A stretch of DNA of 64,000 nucleotides from Hathewaya massiliensis (GCF_902143515.1 NZ_CABFVD010000001.1:372001-436000); one strand, 5' to 3'. Shown: positions 10,196-22,289, counted from the stretch's first letter. Numbers and translations: made by a program. Notes: generated by a model not told the origin, from the letters alone.

Positions 10196-10758
10196 ATTTT
10201 TTCCCTCCTATTTATTATTTACATTCCCCTTTTAATTATATTATATGTAGGAAAACTCTAAGGTCATAATATTTTTTATTATATACTTTAAGGGACATAA
10301 TATCAATAATTGGGACAATATAGTAACAGTTAAATCATAGAATAAAAACAAATATGCATTTGTCATTATTGTAGTGATAACCTCAATACTCACACTAAAA
10401 GGAGAAGGCAAATGCAAAATAATTGTATCAAAGTTTCAATAGATTTATCAGATTTTAATATCTAACATTCTGAAGTCTGAATAATGTAATAATACTATTT
10501 TTATAAGAGTTTCTTCAATAAAACGATCTTTAAAATTTCATAAATACTATAGAATAGCTTATAGACTGCATGATAAAAAAGATTTCTTAGTAAGAGATTA
10601 CTATTTATAGTAGAAAAATCAGCTTGAGATGTACTTGCTGTGGACATATATAAATATCAATAACAATTTCTTTTCTTAATAAATATTAAAGAAAACCCAA
10701 TGGGATTATTAAGTTTATTACTAAAGAAGGATATAAAATAAGTATTAATGATTTATCT
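10196..10758. other. Long gene-poor stretch with degraded coding remnants
   Basis: No intact gene is seen. On the plus strand, from a GAGAAGG-preceded ATG at about 10413, short open stretches are broken by many stops and frame changes, including a KFHKYYRIAYRLHDKKDFLVRDYY-like stretch and a Cys-x-x-Cys. This looks like an old transposase, but I cannot name the family. The sequence GCATTTGTC at about 10354 and GGCAAATGC at about 10408 are imperfect inverted repeats. Confidence 0.35.
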
Positions 10759-10923
10759 TTATGCAGCCATACAAATATAAATCACATATGATATTATAAT
10801 TGTTAAATATATAGTATCTATTGTACTATTTTTATTACTTTGAACCTTTTTAAAAATATTTGTCATACATTTAATTCCTACAAAAATTGCTATTGGAATA
10901 GAATAATAAACTAATGTTCCCAT
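10759..10923 (-). CDS. Candidate small membrane protein, 54 residues
   Basis: A short ORF beginning MGTLVYYSIPIAIFVG and ending in a second hydrophobic stretch, IYLTIIISYVIYICMAA, so two membrane segments are predicted. A GGGGGGT purine run lies 7 bp before the ATG. It sits in a decayed region between transposase remnants, with no similarity that I recognise. It may be a real small protein or chance; the ribosome binding site and two hydrophobic segments are the only support. Confidence 0.4.
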   Translation of the reverse strand: MGTLVYYSIPIAIFVGIKCMTNIFKKVQSNKNSTIDTIYLTIIISYVIYICMAA

Positions 10924-11029
10924 CTAATACCCCCCATATATATTTTTTTGTTTTTTAAATTAACCCCTTTATTTTACCAAAAGGTATTCTTCTTATCAAT
11001 TTTTTATATAAAAATTTGATGATTACTTT

Positions 11030-11262
11030 AGCCAAAATGATTTTAAAAAGGGTATTTAAAGTATCAGTCTCTTTTTTTATAATGACTTCTACTATTTTCT
11101 TTTAAGTTCCCATAGCATCGATTGTAGCAATAGTATCTTTTAATTCTAATATTTCAATTAATTTAGGAATTGCTGTGATTTCATTTGATTTGTCATCTGT
11201 TTTGATTTATCATAAAACTACATGATTCTCATTTGCCAAGCACTAACAATATGATATAATTA
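11030..11262 (-). pseudogene. Remnant of an ISAs1/H-repeat family transposase
   Basis: Conceptual minus-strand translation gives ANENHVVL, then [18 protein letters not shown] and [15 protein letters not shown] followed by KKIVEVII, with several in-frame stops. The KSNEITAIP...TIDAMG pattern is characteristic of ISAs1-family (H-repeat associated) DDE transposases. Only the central part survives; no terminal repeats could be assigned. The fragment is clearly non-functional. Confidence 0.7.
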
Positions 11263-11385
11263 CCACTAACCATAAAAAACAAGAAATGAGCTGTCTCAAA
11301 TTTAATTTGCTTCAGTTCCTTGCTTTTTATTATTTAGATATTGCTGCCACAGACTCTATTTCTACTTTATTTACACCTATTAACT

Positions 11386-11423
11386 AAAAAAGAGATCGTC
11401 CTTTTGGACAACCTCTTTTTTTA
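11386..11423 (-). terminator. Terminator downstream of the Cys-rich gene
   Basis: Inverted repeat AAGAGGTTGTCC / GGACGATCTCTT on the minus strand, followed by TTTT; the plus-strand side also ends in a T run, so it may work both ways. It lies 28 bp past the stop of the 11451 gene. Confidence 0.75.
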
Positions 11424-11450
11424 TATTTAATCTTCTCTATTATAATGTCT

Positions 11451-11921
11451 TTATATTGTGCTAGGACATTTACAATTAGTTGGGTCTATATAGTGAGCAA
11501 TAATCTTTGCTTTAAATGTTCTATTTCCTGAAGTACAGTTGCTTTGTTTAAGAGCAAAGGTAAATTCTACATTTAAATTTGCACAGGAAAAATTTTGTCG
11601 TCCTGAAGGGCATGTTGCTGTTCCTTCTAAAACTTGAACTGCTCTAACTTTATCCAAACCACCTACTCTTTCACATAGTATACAAGCTACTGAAATTTTC
11701 TTACCAACACATACATTATTAATAGTTGTAGGAACATTTATTATTAATCCTGCATTTGTTAGTTCTGGGTCAGAAGGAATTAAATTTGCACAAACCTCAC
11801 ATGGACTCACAGAAACTGGATCACACCCCGCCATGCTCATCCCTAAGTTTTCTGGATACATTTCGTCTTTTACTTCTATTTCATTTATGTCTAATTTCCC
11901 CATACCAATTTCTTTTTTCAT
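11451..11921 (-). CDS. Cys-rich protein of unknown function (possible coat or appendage protein)
   Basis: A 156-residue protein with about eleven cysteines, several in clusters (CEVCANL, CILCERV, NCKCPSTI). It has no signal peptide or membrane segment. The cysteine-rich, beta-strand-like middle resembles small spore-surface proteins that become disulfide linked, but I recognise no named family. The neighbouring upstream gene also ends in a Cys/Tyr-rich tail, so the two may work together. Its ATG follows GAGGTG at a spacing of 11; ATG at 11903 is an alternative start. A spore-coat role is inference only. Confidence 0.7.
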   Translation of the reverse strand: MKKEIGMGKLDINEIEVKDEMYPENLGMSMAGCDPVSVSPCEVCANLIPSDPELTNAGLIINVPTTINNVCVGKKISVACILCERVGGLDKVRAVQVLEGTATCPSGRQNFSCANLNVEFTFALKQSNCTSGNRTFKAKIIAHYIDPTNCKCPSTI

Positions 11922-11973
11922 TTATAAATACACCTCACGTTTTTATTTTAATATTTAACCACTATATTAAGCA

Positions 11974-12216
11974 TTAGTAATAACATTGATTGTAGTAATA
12001 CCTACCACAACAACATTTTTTAAGAAGTATTAGTACAATTATTATTATAAATATAAGCTCTATATTAATTGTACATTTAATTGGAGGGGGTAATGAATCA
12101 TCCATATCTACATCTGCATTTATGTCTATATCTATATTTTTAAAAACATCGAAAGGTTTAAATTTTACCTGTCCTTGACCACATATTAAATTACAATTTT
12201 CTATATTGCTACTCAT
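11974..12216 (-). CDS. Small membrane-anchored protein with CCCGRYYYNQCYY tail
   Basis: An 80-residue protein: an acidic, Asp-rich N-terminal half (DIDINADVDMDDS), one hydrophobic segment (about residues 51-66) and a basic-then-aromatic C-terminus KKCCCGRYYYNQCYY. Such Cys/Tyr tails are common in small coat proteins and could be cross-linked, but this is inference. A GTG at 12219 overlaps the GGGGGGGAG ribosome binding site, so the ATG at 12216 is taken. It lies 52 bp upstream of the Cys-rich gene on the same strand and is probably co-transcribed with it. Confidence 0.65.
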   Translation of the reverse strand: MSSNIENCNLICGQGQVKFKPFDVFKNIDIDINADVDMDDSLPPPIKCTINIELIFIIIIVLILLKKCCCGRYYYNQCYY

Positions 12217-12360
12217 CACTCCCCCCCTTAACTTTCACTTCTTAATTTATTATATGGAATAATAACTTTAAAAGTTACAAAGCTTTATACAATAATTTAT
12301 TTCATAAAATCGTGAATTTCCACTATGAGAAGAGCACAGGTTTCCTATAGAAGACTATAA

Positions 12361-12392
12361 TGTATGCTCTCTTATTGTAGTAGGAGCATACA
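12361..12392. other. Hairpin in the 12.2-12.5 kb intergenic region
   Basis: TGTATGCTCT and AGGAGCATACA form a stem with a 10-11 base loop. There is no T run on either side, so it is not a clear terminator. It sits between the small coat-like operon and the permease terminator. Confidence 0.4.
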
Positions 12393-12455
12393 CTTCTTTC
12401 CCTACTGTATAGTGCATTTAGGCACATAACACTACTTTTTTTAATATATATAATT

Positions 12456-12503
12456 AAAGTGCGTAAATCCTAAGGTACAATACCATGAGGTTTTACGCAC
12501 TTT
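12456..12503 (-). terminator. Long hairpin, probable terminator of the permease gene
   Basis: AAAGTGCGTAAA and TTTTACGCACTTT form a 12-bp stem, with an inner CCT...AGG stem. On the minus strand it is followed by TTTAATTATAT, a weak T tract, 46 bp beyond the permease stop. Confidence 0.55.
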
Positions 12504-12548
12504 GCTATAAAGAGGCTGTCCTATTAAGAATAAATACTACAATAATTA

Positions 12549-13832
12549 TTATGACGCCCTTTTATTTGAATTTTTCATTAAAAAATAGAATGGGATTCCT
12601 AATATTAAGCCACCTAGTCCCCAAATTATTTGTTGCATAGATGCTTGAAGTAAAAGCCAAAAGCTTACTAAAACTGCTAAGATAGGAATTACTGGACCAA
12701 ATGGAACTCTAAAAGAACCTGTTAAATCCTTTCTCTTTCTTAATACAATTATAGCTAAACATGTTGGAACATATTGAACAAATCTTGACACTACGCTAAT
12801 TGCTGCTAATGTAGTAAAACTTCCTGATAAAGCTATAGGAATAGCTAATAGTACAGTGATGATTATTGCTACATATGGTGTTCCCTTTTTACTTTGTTTG
12901 CCAACTACTTTAGGTAATAATCCATCTTCTGCTAAAGCAACCCCACTACGAGGAGTTATAAATGCAGCTGCTACGTTAATTCCACCTATTGAAATTAATG
13001 TTCCTGATGCTACTAAAGCATTTCCAAAGGATCCCATAAGTTTTCTTGCAACTGTTTGAATTGGAGTAAGGTCTTTAGCTAAATCTGCTCCTAAAATACC
13101 AATAGAAACTACTAGTAAAGCTATATAGAATACTGATACTATAATCATAACTATAATTATAGCTTTTGGAAGATTTTTTTGAGGATCTTCCATATCTTTA
13201 GCCGCTACTGCTATGGACTCAAATCCTGTAAATGCATAAAACATTAATAATGCTGCTGCTCCAAAGGAACCTGATATATAAGTTCCATTAGGCCCTGGAA
13301 ACATAGGAGTAAAGTTGCTTCCATTAATAAAGAAAATCCCTACAGCAACAACAATTATTAGAGGAACTAACTTTGAAACAGTAATAATATTACCAAGTAC
13401 TTTTGAAAAATTAACACCTAAAATATTTATGATACCTAAACCTACTAAAATAGATACTACAATTATATTTTGCATAGATTGACTCTCTGCTGGAGCCCAT
13501 ACCTTGCCAAGTGCAGTTGCAAATCCAACAGCCATAGCTGCCCAAGCTATAATACTAATAGCCCACTTCATAAAACCAACCTCAAAACCTACAAAATCAC
13601 CAAAAGCCTCTTTAGCATAAACATAAGGTCCACCATTTTTTGAAAACATACCTGCTGCCTCTGCAAAACAAAGCGCAATACTAATAACAAGTAACATATC
13701 AAATAAGATTACCCCAATACTGGCTGGTCCTATAAGTGACATAGCCTTATTGGGAAGCAAAAATATGCCGGAACCTATAATTGCATTTAACCCTAGTAAT
13801 ATAATACTCGGGAGTTTTAATTTATCTTTCAT
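12549..13832 (-). CDS. APC-family amino-acid permease
   Basis: Membrane transporter of the amino acid-polyamine-organocation superfamily with about 12 membrane helices in 427 residues. The GLNAIIGSGIFLLP segment in helix 1 is the typical APC substrate-binding signature, and FYAFTGFESIAVAAKDMEDPQKNLPKAI is replaced in spirit by the conserved helix 6 FTGFE motif. The substrate cannot be predicted. The gene lies about 200 bp downstream of a gamma-glutamyl hydrolase-like gene on the same strand, a pairing seen in amine or gamma-glutamyl-amine use, so uptake of a related amino acid is possible. Confidence 0.88.
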   Translation of the reverse strand: MKDKLKLPSIILLGLNAIIGSGIFLLPNKAMSLIGPASIGVILFDMLLVISIALCFAEAAGMFSKNGGPYVYAKEAFGDFVGFEVGFMKWAISIIAWAAMAVGFATALGKVWAPAESQSMQNIIVVSILVGLGIINILGVNFSKVLGNIITVSKLVPLIIVVAVGIFFINGSNFTPMFPGPNGTYISGSFGAAALLMFYAFTGFESIAVAAKDMEDPQKNLPKAIIIVMIIVSVFYIALLVVSIGILGADLAKDLTPIQTVARKLMGSFGNALVASGTLISIGGINVAAAFITPRSGVALAEDGLLPKVVGKQSKKGTPYVAIIITVLLAIPIALSGSFTTLAAISVVSRFVQYVPTCLAIIVLRKRKDLTGSFRVPFGPVIPILAVLVSFWLLLQASMQQIIWGLGGLILGIPFYFLMKNSNKRAS

Positions 13833-13920
13833 AGTTCATCTTTCCTTTATTATTTATTCTTTCGTGCTTATTATTTTTGTGTCTATTATTCTTTTGTGTT
13901 TATTACTTTTTTGTATTTAA

Positions 13921-13992
13921 TTTTCTTTTATGTTTATTCTTCTTTCCTGCTTATTATTTTCTTTTATGTTTATTCTTCTTTCCTGCTTATTA
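13921..13992. repeat. Two perfect 36-bp tandem repeats within a TTATTCTT-rich tract
   Basis: A 36-bp unit starting TTTTCTTTTATGTTTATTCT occurs twice head to tail (13921-13956, 13957-13992). Degenerate relatives (TTGTGTTTATTA, TTTATTCTTTATTCTT) continue from about 13855 to 14036. It fills the gap between the hydrolase stop and the permease start and probably arose by replication slippage. Confidence 0.85.
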
Positions 13993-14031
13993 TTTAATGT
14001 TTATTCTTTATTCTTTATTCTTTAATGAGTA

Positions 14032-14757
14032 TTATTTCTTTGCTAATTCTATAAAATATTTGAATAAATCTAACATAGAGCTATTTGTTCCTGCCATCAT
14101 CTCTGGATGCCACTGAGTTCCAAATATAGGTTCTCCAGTATTGCTTTCTATAGCTTCTACTACACCATCTGATGCATGAGCTACAGCCTTAAAAGAAGGA
14201 GCAACCTCTTTTATAATTTGATGATGGAAACTATTAATTTTTAAATCAATTCCTAAAATAGAAGCCAACCTGCTATCTTCTTCTATTTTTACAGAATGAG
14301 TTCCTAAGCTTGGAGAATGTCCTTGGGAATGTTTAATACACTTCTCCTCCCTACAAGATAAATCTTGATAAAGAGTCCCTCCATGTGCAACATTAATAAT
14401 TTGAAAACCTCTACATACCCCAAAAACAGGAATCTCTCTTTTCTTAGCCGCTGCTAATAATTGAAAATCAAATTCATCACGCTCTGGAAATACCTCTCCT
14501 AATTTCCCATCTGGTTCCTCATTATAATTTAAGGGAGAAACATCATGTCCTCCTGATAAAATTAATCCATCAATATGTTGAACTGACATTTCTATCACTG
14601 ACTTATCCTCAGAAAAAGGGATTATAAATGGTATTCCCCCTGCCTTAATAACAGCTTGTACATAATCATCATTTACGTACGCACGTTTATATCCTGGAAA
14701 CATGCCGCCATTATCAATAATTAAACTACCTGATATTCCGATAATAGGTTTTTTCAT
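14032..14757 (-). CDS. Class I glutamine amidotransferase-like hydrolase (peptidase C26, PuuD-like)
   Basis: Cytosolic hydrolase of the gamma-glutamyl-gamma-aminobutyrate hydrolase family. The nucleophile cysteine is in VFGVCRGFQIINVAHGG, and the catalytic His-Glu pair is in GTQWHPEM. SGGHDVSP is the oxyanion-side glycine motif. An ATG at 14772 overlaps the GGAGGTG ribosome binding site, so the true start is the ATG at 14757 (241 residues). No other putrescine-pathway genes are nearby, so the exact gamma-glutamyl substrate is open. It is followed by the APC permease on the same strand. Confidence 0.85.
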   Translation of the reverse strand: MKKPIIGISGSLIIDNGGMFPGYKRAYVNDDYVQAVIKAGGIPFIIPFSEDKSVIEMSVQHIDGLILSGGHDVSPLNYNEEPDGKLGEVFPERDEFDFQLLAAAKKREIPVFGVCRGFQIINVAHGGTLYQDLSCREEKCIKHSQGHSPSLGTHSVKIEEDSRLASILGIDLKINSFHHQIIKEVAPSFKAVAHASDGVVEAIESNTGEPIFGTQWHPEMMAGTNSSMLDLFKYFIELAKK

Positions 14758-15017
14758 CTTTAGCACCTCCATTTACTACTGTAGTCATTGTATTATTAAA
14801 TCTATTTATTGTAATTTATATTAACAGATAATAATTATTTTTTAATTATAATGTGAAAAATATGATGTGTCAATAAATAATACTATAAATTATGCGTGTT
14901 AAAATTAGTCACTTTGTAAATTAAATTTACAGAAAATAAAATATTGACCATTACCCGTAGTTACCTCTATCAGTAATGCCCTAGAACTTTCATAACATTT
15001 CCTCATAATCATGTTCA

Positions 15018-15884
15018 TCAGGTATACTTACTATGTTTATTATTGCTATTGTTATTATTATTGTCTGTTATAGTCTTGTATAGTTTAGTATAGTCTAGTA
15101 TATTAATGTTTACCTTTTTATCATGTTTTGGTAAGTGGTTTGGTAAGTACTTTGGTATATGGTCTGGTAAGTACTTTGGTAAGTACCCTGGTGCATACTT
15201 TGGTAAGTCATCTGGTACATGGTTTGGTAAGTACTCTGGTAAATGTTCTAAACTTTTACTTAATACTCCTTCATTTAATGTTGTCTCTAGTAAGTGCTTT
15301 GCTGAATTCTCTAGGAAATGCCCTAGTGCAGGCTTTACCTCATTCTCTGTTTTATACTCAAAACCATTGCCTATCACGGAATTTTCAGAATTACTTGATT
15401 CTCCCTTTTCTCTCACATAGCTTTCTTTTTCTATTAAATATTCATCTATATTTTCATACTCTTCCTTATCACAATTGTCACAAGCTACCTCTGATAACCC
15501 CTCTTCATTAAAATTCTCCCTAGACGCTTCTGAAAGATCCTCTTCTTCTATGTACTCCTCTTCATAATCACTTTCAATTCCCCCATTTAAAGATAATAAG
15601 TCAAAATTTAATATATACATACCACACTTTCCTAATTTCTTTGATTTAGCATGCTTAATAAAGCCCTGTTCTATAAGCTTACCTCTTGCTGCGATTACAG
15701 TTTTATCGCTACCAAAACCACCTCTGTATTTAATCTCAGTATTAGTCATGGTAAAATCATTTCTCCATCCTAACTCGTTAGACTTTCTCCACAAAGCCAT
15801 AAGAAGACAAAAAGCAGCTTGACCAGTTTTTTCAACCCCACCTATAGCATCAAATTGTTTTAATAAAACATATAAATTTTGCAT
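15018..15884 (-). CDS. Winged-helix (replication-initiator-like) protein with C-terminal tetrapeptide repeats
   Basis: The first ~100 residues (TGQAAFCLLMALWRKSNELG ... TEIKYRGGFGSDKTVIAARGKLIEQGFI) look like the winged-helix domain of phage or plasmid DnaD/replication-initiation proteins. The middle is acidic and low-complexity. Residues about 212-252 are ten copies of a four-residue unit, aromatic/His-hydrophobic-Pro-x (for example YLPKYLPDHIPKYLPN). The tail is Asn-rich. No replication helper gene lies beside it, so it is probably a stray phage or plasmid gene. The function of the Pro repeat is unknown; it may vary in copy number. Confidence 0.6.
   Translation of the reverse strand: MQNLYVLLKQFDAIGGVEKTGQAAFCLLMALWRKSNELGWRNDFTMTNTEIKYRGGFGSDKTVIAARGKLIEQGFIKHAKSKKLGKCGMYILNFDLLSLNGGIESDYEEEYIEEEDLSEASRENFNEEGLSEVACDNCDKEEYENIDEYLIEKESYVREKGESSNSENSVIGNGFEYKTENEVKPALGHFLENSAKHLLETTLNEGVLSKSLEHLPEYLPNHVPDDLPKYAPGYLPKYLPDHIPKYLPNHLPKHDKKVNINILDYTKLYKTITDNNNNNSNNKHSKYT
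15130..15249 (-). repeat. Ten 12-bp tandem repeats inside a coding region
   Basis: Ten consecutive 12-bp units of the type GGTAAGTACTTT (plus-strand reading) run without a gap. Because 12 is divisible by three the repeat stays in frame and encodes the [H/Y]-hydrophobic-Pro-x array of the overlapping minus-strand gene. The units differ at several positions, mostly changing the first and fourth residues. Confidence 0.92.
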
Positions 15885-16162
15885 AAAAATACACCCCTTC
15901 CTGGAGTGTATATATGCGTATAAATTTATTTTGGGACACTATGCTATATTTATAAATATACATGAAAATTATATTTCATATGGGATTACTTTCTAAGTTC
16001 ATAAATACCCTTAAGTAGTATATAACATATAAAAAGGAGTGTTTTATTAATAGGAAATAAAAAAATTCATTAATGCTTTAAAAAATTCAAACCCATATTA
16101 AAACTCTTATTTTAATAATGAATTAAAATAGATTTATAATAAGAAACTAAGAAGGTGAACTA

Positions 16163-17036
16163 GTGAAGCCTGCAAATTATGAAGATTTAATTACGAAAAG
16201 AACAATGAACCTTTTTGCATAGGAAGGTCTAAAATTCTTTGGTATAAACAAAAAAGTTAAGGAAATTGGGTCAACAGAATTAGTAGTTTTAGAAACTAAA
16301 AATATGTTTATGGACTACACGTTCCTAATGGAAGATGATACTTTTATACATTTTGAATTTCAAACAACACATAAAGTGAAAACCGATTTAAGAAGGTTTA
16401 GAGCCTATGAAGCATTGTTAAGTCATCAAACAGGAAAAGATACAGTTACATATGTTATTTATTCAGGTAATATAAAATCTCCAGCTAATATTTTAGAAAC
16501 TGGAATAAATGAATATAAAGTTAATTCAATATCTATGGCTGATAAAGATGGAGATAAGATATATAGTGATATTGTACAAAAAATAAAATTAGGTAAGGAA
16601 ATCACAAAACAAGATATAATATCTTTAACATTCACTCCTATTATGGGTGGAAACATAGAGATAGCTGATAAAATAATTAATGCTATACATATAGTAAAAG
16701 ACATAAATAATCACTATAAGTATGATGTGGAATCAATACTATATGCCTTTGCAAATAAATTTTTAAGTGGAAAAGATTTAGAAAAAGTAAAGGAGGAATT
16801 GCGAATGACTGAACTAGGTAAGAGTTTAATACAAGAAGGAATGGAAAAAGGTCGAGAAGAAGGTCGAGAAGAAGGAAAATCAGATCTTCTAATTAAACTG
16901 TTGATAAAAAAAATTTAAAAAATTACCTGATCAATATAAATAAAAGATAAAATTACTTCCAGAAGAAACTTTAGAAATAATTGCAACGGATATATTTGAA
17001 CTAAATTCAATAGAAGAGTTAGAGCAATATTTCTAG
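16163..17036 (+). pseudogene. Broken Rpn/PD-(D/E)XK nuclease family transposase-like gene
   Basis: The frame opens with GTG at 16163 after AAGAAGGTG and reads VKPANYEDLITKRTMNLFA, then hits TAG at 16220-16222. It continues in the same frame through GLKFFGI to about 16915 as a typical Rpn-family protein: HFEFQTTHK catalytic region, LTFTPIMGG, and an EGMEKGREEGREEGK tail. Near 16907-16918 an A-run shifts the frame. The expected end (LPEETLEIIATDIFELNS ... LEQYF) is read in another frame, with one more stop. At least three lesions indicate a pseudogene, although an ATG-initiated 204-residue internal part (16304-16918) remains open. The family is linked to recombination-promoting nucleases. Confidence 0.8.
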
Positions 17037-17055
17037 AATAACATATTACATTTTT

Positions 17056-17090
17056 AATGGAGTGTCTTAAATAAGTCACTCCATTTTTTG
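17056..17090 (+). terminator. Terminator after the Rpn-like pseudogene
   Basis: TGGAGTG and CACTCCA enclose a 12-base loop, followed by TTTTTTG on the plus strand, just past the last remnant of the pseudogene. Confidence 0.8.
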
Positions 17091-17111
17091 TACATTTATT
17101 TCATAAGCTCA

Positions 17112-17150
17112 ATAAAAAAACAACCAGCAAGAATAATACTTACTGATTGC
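17112..17150 (-). terminator. Terminator of guaBA
   Basis: On the minus strand AATCAGTAAG and CTTGCTGGTT pair over 10 bp (two G-U) around a 7-base loop and are followed by TTTTTTT, 40 bp past the guaA stop. Confidence 0.8.
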
Positions 17151-17189
17151 TTTCATTATCTACAAACATAAATCATTGATGCTATTCTT

Positions 17190-18722
17190 TTATTCCCACT
17201 CAATTGTTGAAGGCGGCTTAGAAGTGATATCATACACGATTCTATTTACTCCTTCAACTTCATTTACTATTCTTCTAGATATTTTATCTAATACGTCATA
17301 TGGGATTCTAGCCCAATCTGATGTCATTCCATCTGAAGATGTAACTGCTCTTAAGCCTACTGTATGGCAATATGTTCTTTCATCTCCCATAACTCCAACG
17401 GAACGGATGTTAGGTAGGCAGGCAAAGTACTGCCATATTTCTCTTTCAAGGCCTGCTTTTGCAACTTCTTCTCTTAATATTGCATCTGCTTCTCTTACTA
17501 TGTGAAGTTTTTCCTCTGTAACTTCTCCTAAGACTCTAATTGCAAGTCCTGGTCCTGGGAATGGCTGTCTCCAAACTAAATCCTTAGGTATTCCTAATTC
17601 TTCTCCTACAGCTCTTACTTCATCTTTAAATAACTCTCTTAGTGGCTCTATTAGTGTAAACTCTATATCTTCTGGAAGTCCACCTACATTGTGATGGCTT
17701 TTTATTACAGCAGAAGTTTTTGTACCACTTTCAACTACGTCTGCATATATTGTTCCTTGAACTAAGAAATCCATTTTACCAAGTTTATTTGATTCTTCTT
17801 CAAATACTCTTATGAATTCTTCTCCAATAATTTTTCTCTTTCTCTCTGGGTCTGATACACCTTTTAATTTTCCAAAGAATCTCTCTTGTGCATTTACTCT
17901 AACAAGGTTCATATCAAATTTTTCCCTAAAGATTTTTTCAACTTGATCTCCTTCATCTTTTCTTAAAAGGCCATGATCAACGAATACACAAGTTAATTGT
18001 TTTCCTATAGCTCTATGCACAAGCACTGCTGCTACTGAAGAATCTACTCCTCCTGATAATGCACATAGAACTTTTTTATCTCCAACTTTTTCTTTTATTT
18101 CACTTATCTTTTCTTCTATAAAGGAAGTCATAGACCAATCCCCTGAAACTTCACATACATCAAATAAGAAACTCTTAAGCATTTCTCTTCCAAATAGTGT
18201 ATGTTCAACTTCTGGATGGAATTGAACTCCGTATAATCTTCTCTCTTTATTTTCAAAAGCTGCTACAGGACATTCGCTAGTTGTTGCTGTTATTTTAAAT
18301 CCTTCTGGCACTTCTGAAATATAGTCTGTATGACTCATCCAGCATTGCTTTTCATTTAAGCCTTTGAAAATTAAAGATTCTCCATTTAAATCTACATCAG
18401 TTTTTCCATATTCTCTAACTGTTGCAGTGCTAACTTTTCCACCTAGAGTATATGACATTAATTGTGCACCGTAGCAAATTCCAAGCACTGGAACTCCTAA
18501 GTCAAATAATTCTTTATCTACCTTTGGAGCACCTTCTGCATAAACACTGTTTGGTCCTCCTGTGAAAATTATCCCCTTAGGATCTTTTTCTTTAATTTCT
18601 TCAATGCTTATATCATTAGATACTATTTCACAGTATACGTGGTTTTCTCTTACTCTTCTTCCAATAAGCTGCTTATATTGACCACCAAAGTCTATTATTA
18701 AAATTAATTCATTTTTAGCCAC
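17190..18722 (-). CDS. guaA: GMP synthase (glutamine-hydrolysing)
   Basis: Converts XMP to GMP using ATP and glutamine. The N-terminal amidotransferase domain (about 1-195) has the nucleophile in GICYGAQL and the His-Glu pair in [10 protein letters not shown]. The ATP pyrophosphatase domain has the P-loop [12 protein letters not shown]. The C-terminal dimerisation domain ends in the conserved KPPSTIEWE. The 510-residue length is standard. It is 19 bp downstream of guaB on the same strand, so guaBA is an operon, and both enzymes of the IMP-to-GMP branch are together. Confidence 0.98.
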   Translation of the reverse strand: MAKNELILIIDFGGQYKQLIGRRVRENHVYCEIVSNDISIEEIKEKDPKGIIFTGGPNSVYAEGAPKVDKELFDLGVPVLGICYGAQLMSYTLGGKVSTATVREYGKTDVDLNGESLIFKGLNEKQCWMSHTDYISEVPEGFKITATTSECPVAAFENKERRLYGVQFHPEVEHTLFGREMLKSFLFDVCEVSGDWSMTSFIEEKISEIKEKVGDKKVLCALSGGVDSSVAAVLVHRAIGKQLTCVFVDHGLLRKDEGDQVEKIFREKFDMNLVRVNAQERFFGKLKGVSDPERKRKIIGEEFIRVFEEESNKLGKMDFLVQGTIYADVVESGTKTSAVIKSHHNVGGLPEDIEFTLIEPLRELFKDEVRAVGEELGIPKDLVWRQPFPGPGLAIRVLGEVTEEKLHIVREADAILREEVAKAGLEREIWQYFACLPNIRSVGVMGDERTYCHTVGLRAVTSSDGMTSDWARIPYDVLDKISRRIVNEVEGVNRIVYDITSKPPSTIEWE

Positions 18723-18741
18723 TTTAGTTCCTCCATTCTTA

Positions 18742-22032
<3,291 letters not shown>

Positions 22033-22077
22033 AATTTAATTTCAAATACAAAAAATACAACCATAGAGACACTATCA

Positions 22078-22116
22078 AAAAAGAGTCCATAGTTGTATAA
22101 ACTAAAGGCTCTTTTC
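22078..22116 (-). terminator. Attenuator of the guanine riboswitch
   Basis: Immediately after the aptamer on the minus strand, AAGAG-CC-TTTAGTT pairs with AACTATGG-ACTCTT and is followed by TTTTTT. Its 5' side overlaps the end of aptamer stem P1, the usual arrangement for a ligand-induced transcription terminator. Confidence 0.75.
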
Positions 22117-22178
22117 ATAGTGAGGAATTTACGGTTCCCTGTAGATACTCCCTACCTTATTTAGAGATTATATGAAAA
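22112..22178 (-). ncRNA. Purine riboswitch aptamer, guanine class
   Basis: On the minus strand TTTTCATATAAT opens P1 and CACTATGAAAA closes it. The conserved junction and loop blocks GGTAGGGAGTATCTAC (P2/L2) and the P3 hairpin with CCGTAAA in L3 are present. The specificity base in the CACTATG block is C (position 74 equivalent), as in guanine rather than adenine sensors. In clostridia this class controls purine synthesis and transport genes. Here the next minus-strand gene is guaB, but the IS6-like element lies between. Confidence 0.88.
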
Positions 22179-22245
22179 GTTTTATTCATTTTTAAAATAA
22201 AATGAATGTAATATTTCATTTTTTTCTGACTAATTATTAATATTT

Positions 22246-22274
22246 ATTCTATTTAAAGTTTATACATTTGTCAA
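22246..22274 (-). promoter_or_regulatory. Predicted native promoter of guaBA
   Basis: A consensus -35 TTGACA (22269-22274) and -10 TAGAAT (22246-22251) are 17 bp apart on the minus strand, about 65 bp upstream of the guanine aptamer. Confidence 0.75.
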
Positions 22275-22289
22275 TGGTTTTTTATATAA

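Noticed and set aside
13877-14116. 79-residue plus-strand ORF rich in Phe/Tyr/Leu
   Set aside because: It is made of the 36-bp pyrimidine-rich tandem repeat and overlaps the hydrolase gene in antisense.
15106-15511. Plus-strand ORFs (104 and 127 residues) with Gly-Lys-Tyr-Phe or Val-Ser-Thr-Leu repeats
   Set aside because: They are the antisense reading of the 12-bp repeat in the minus-strand winged-helix gene; there is no ribosome binding site.
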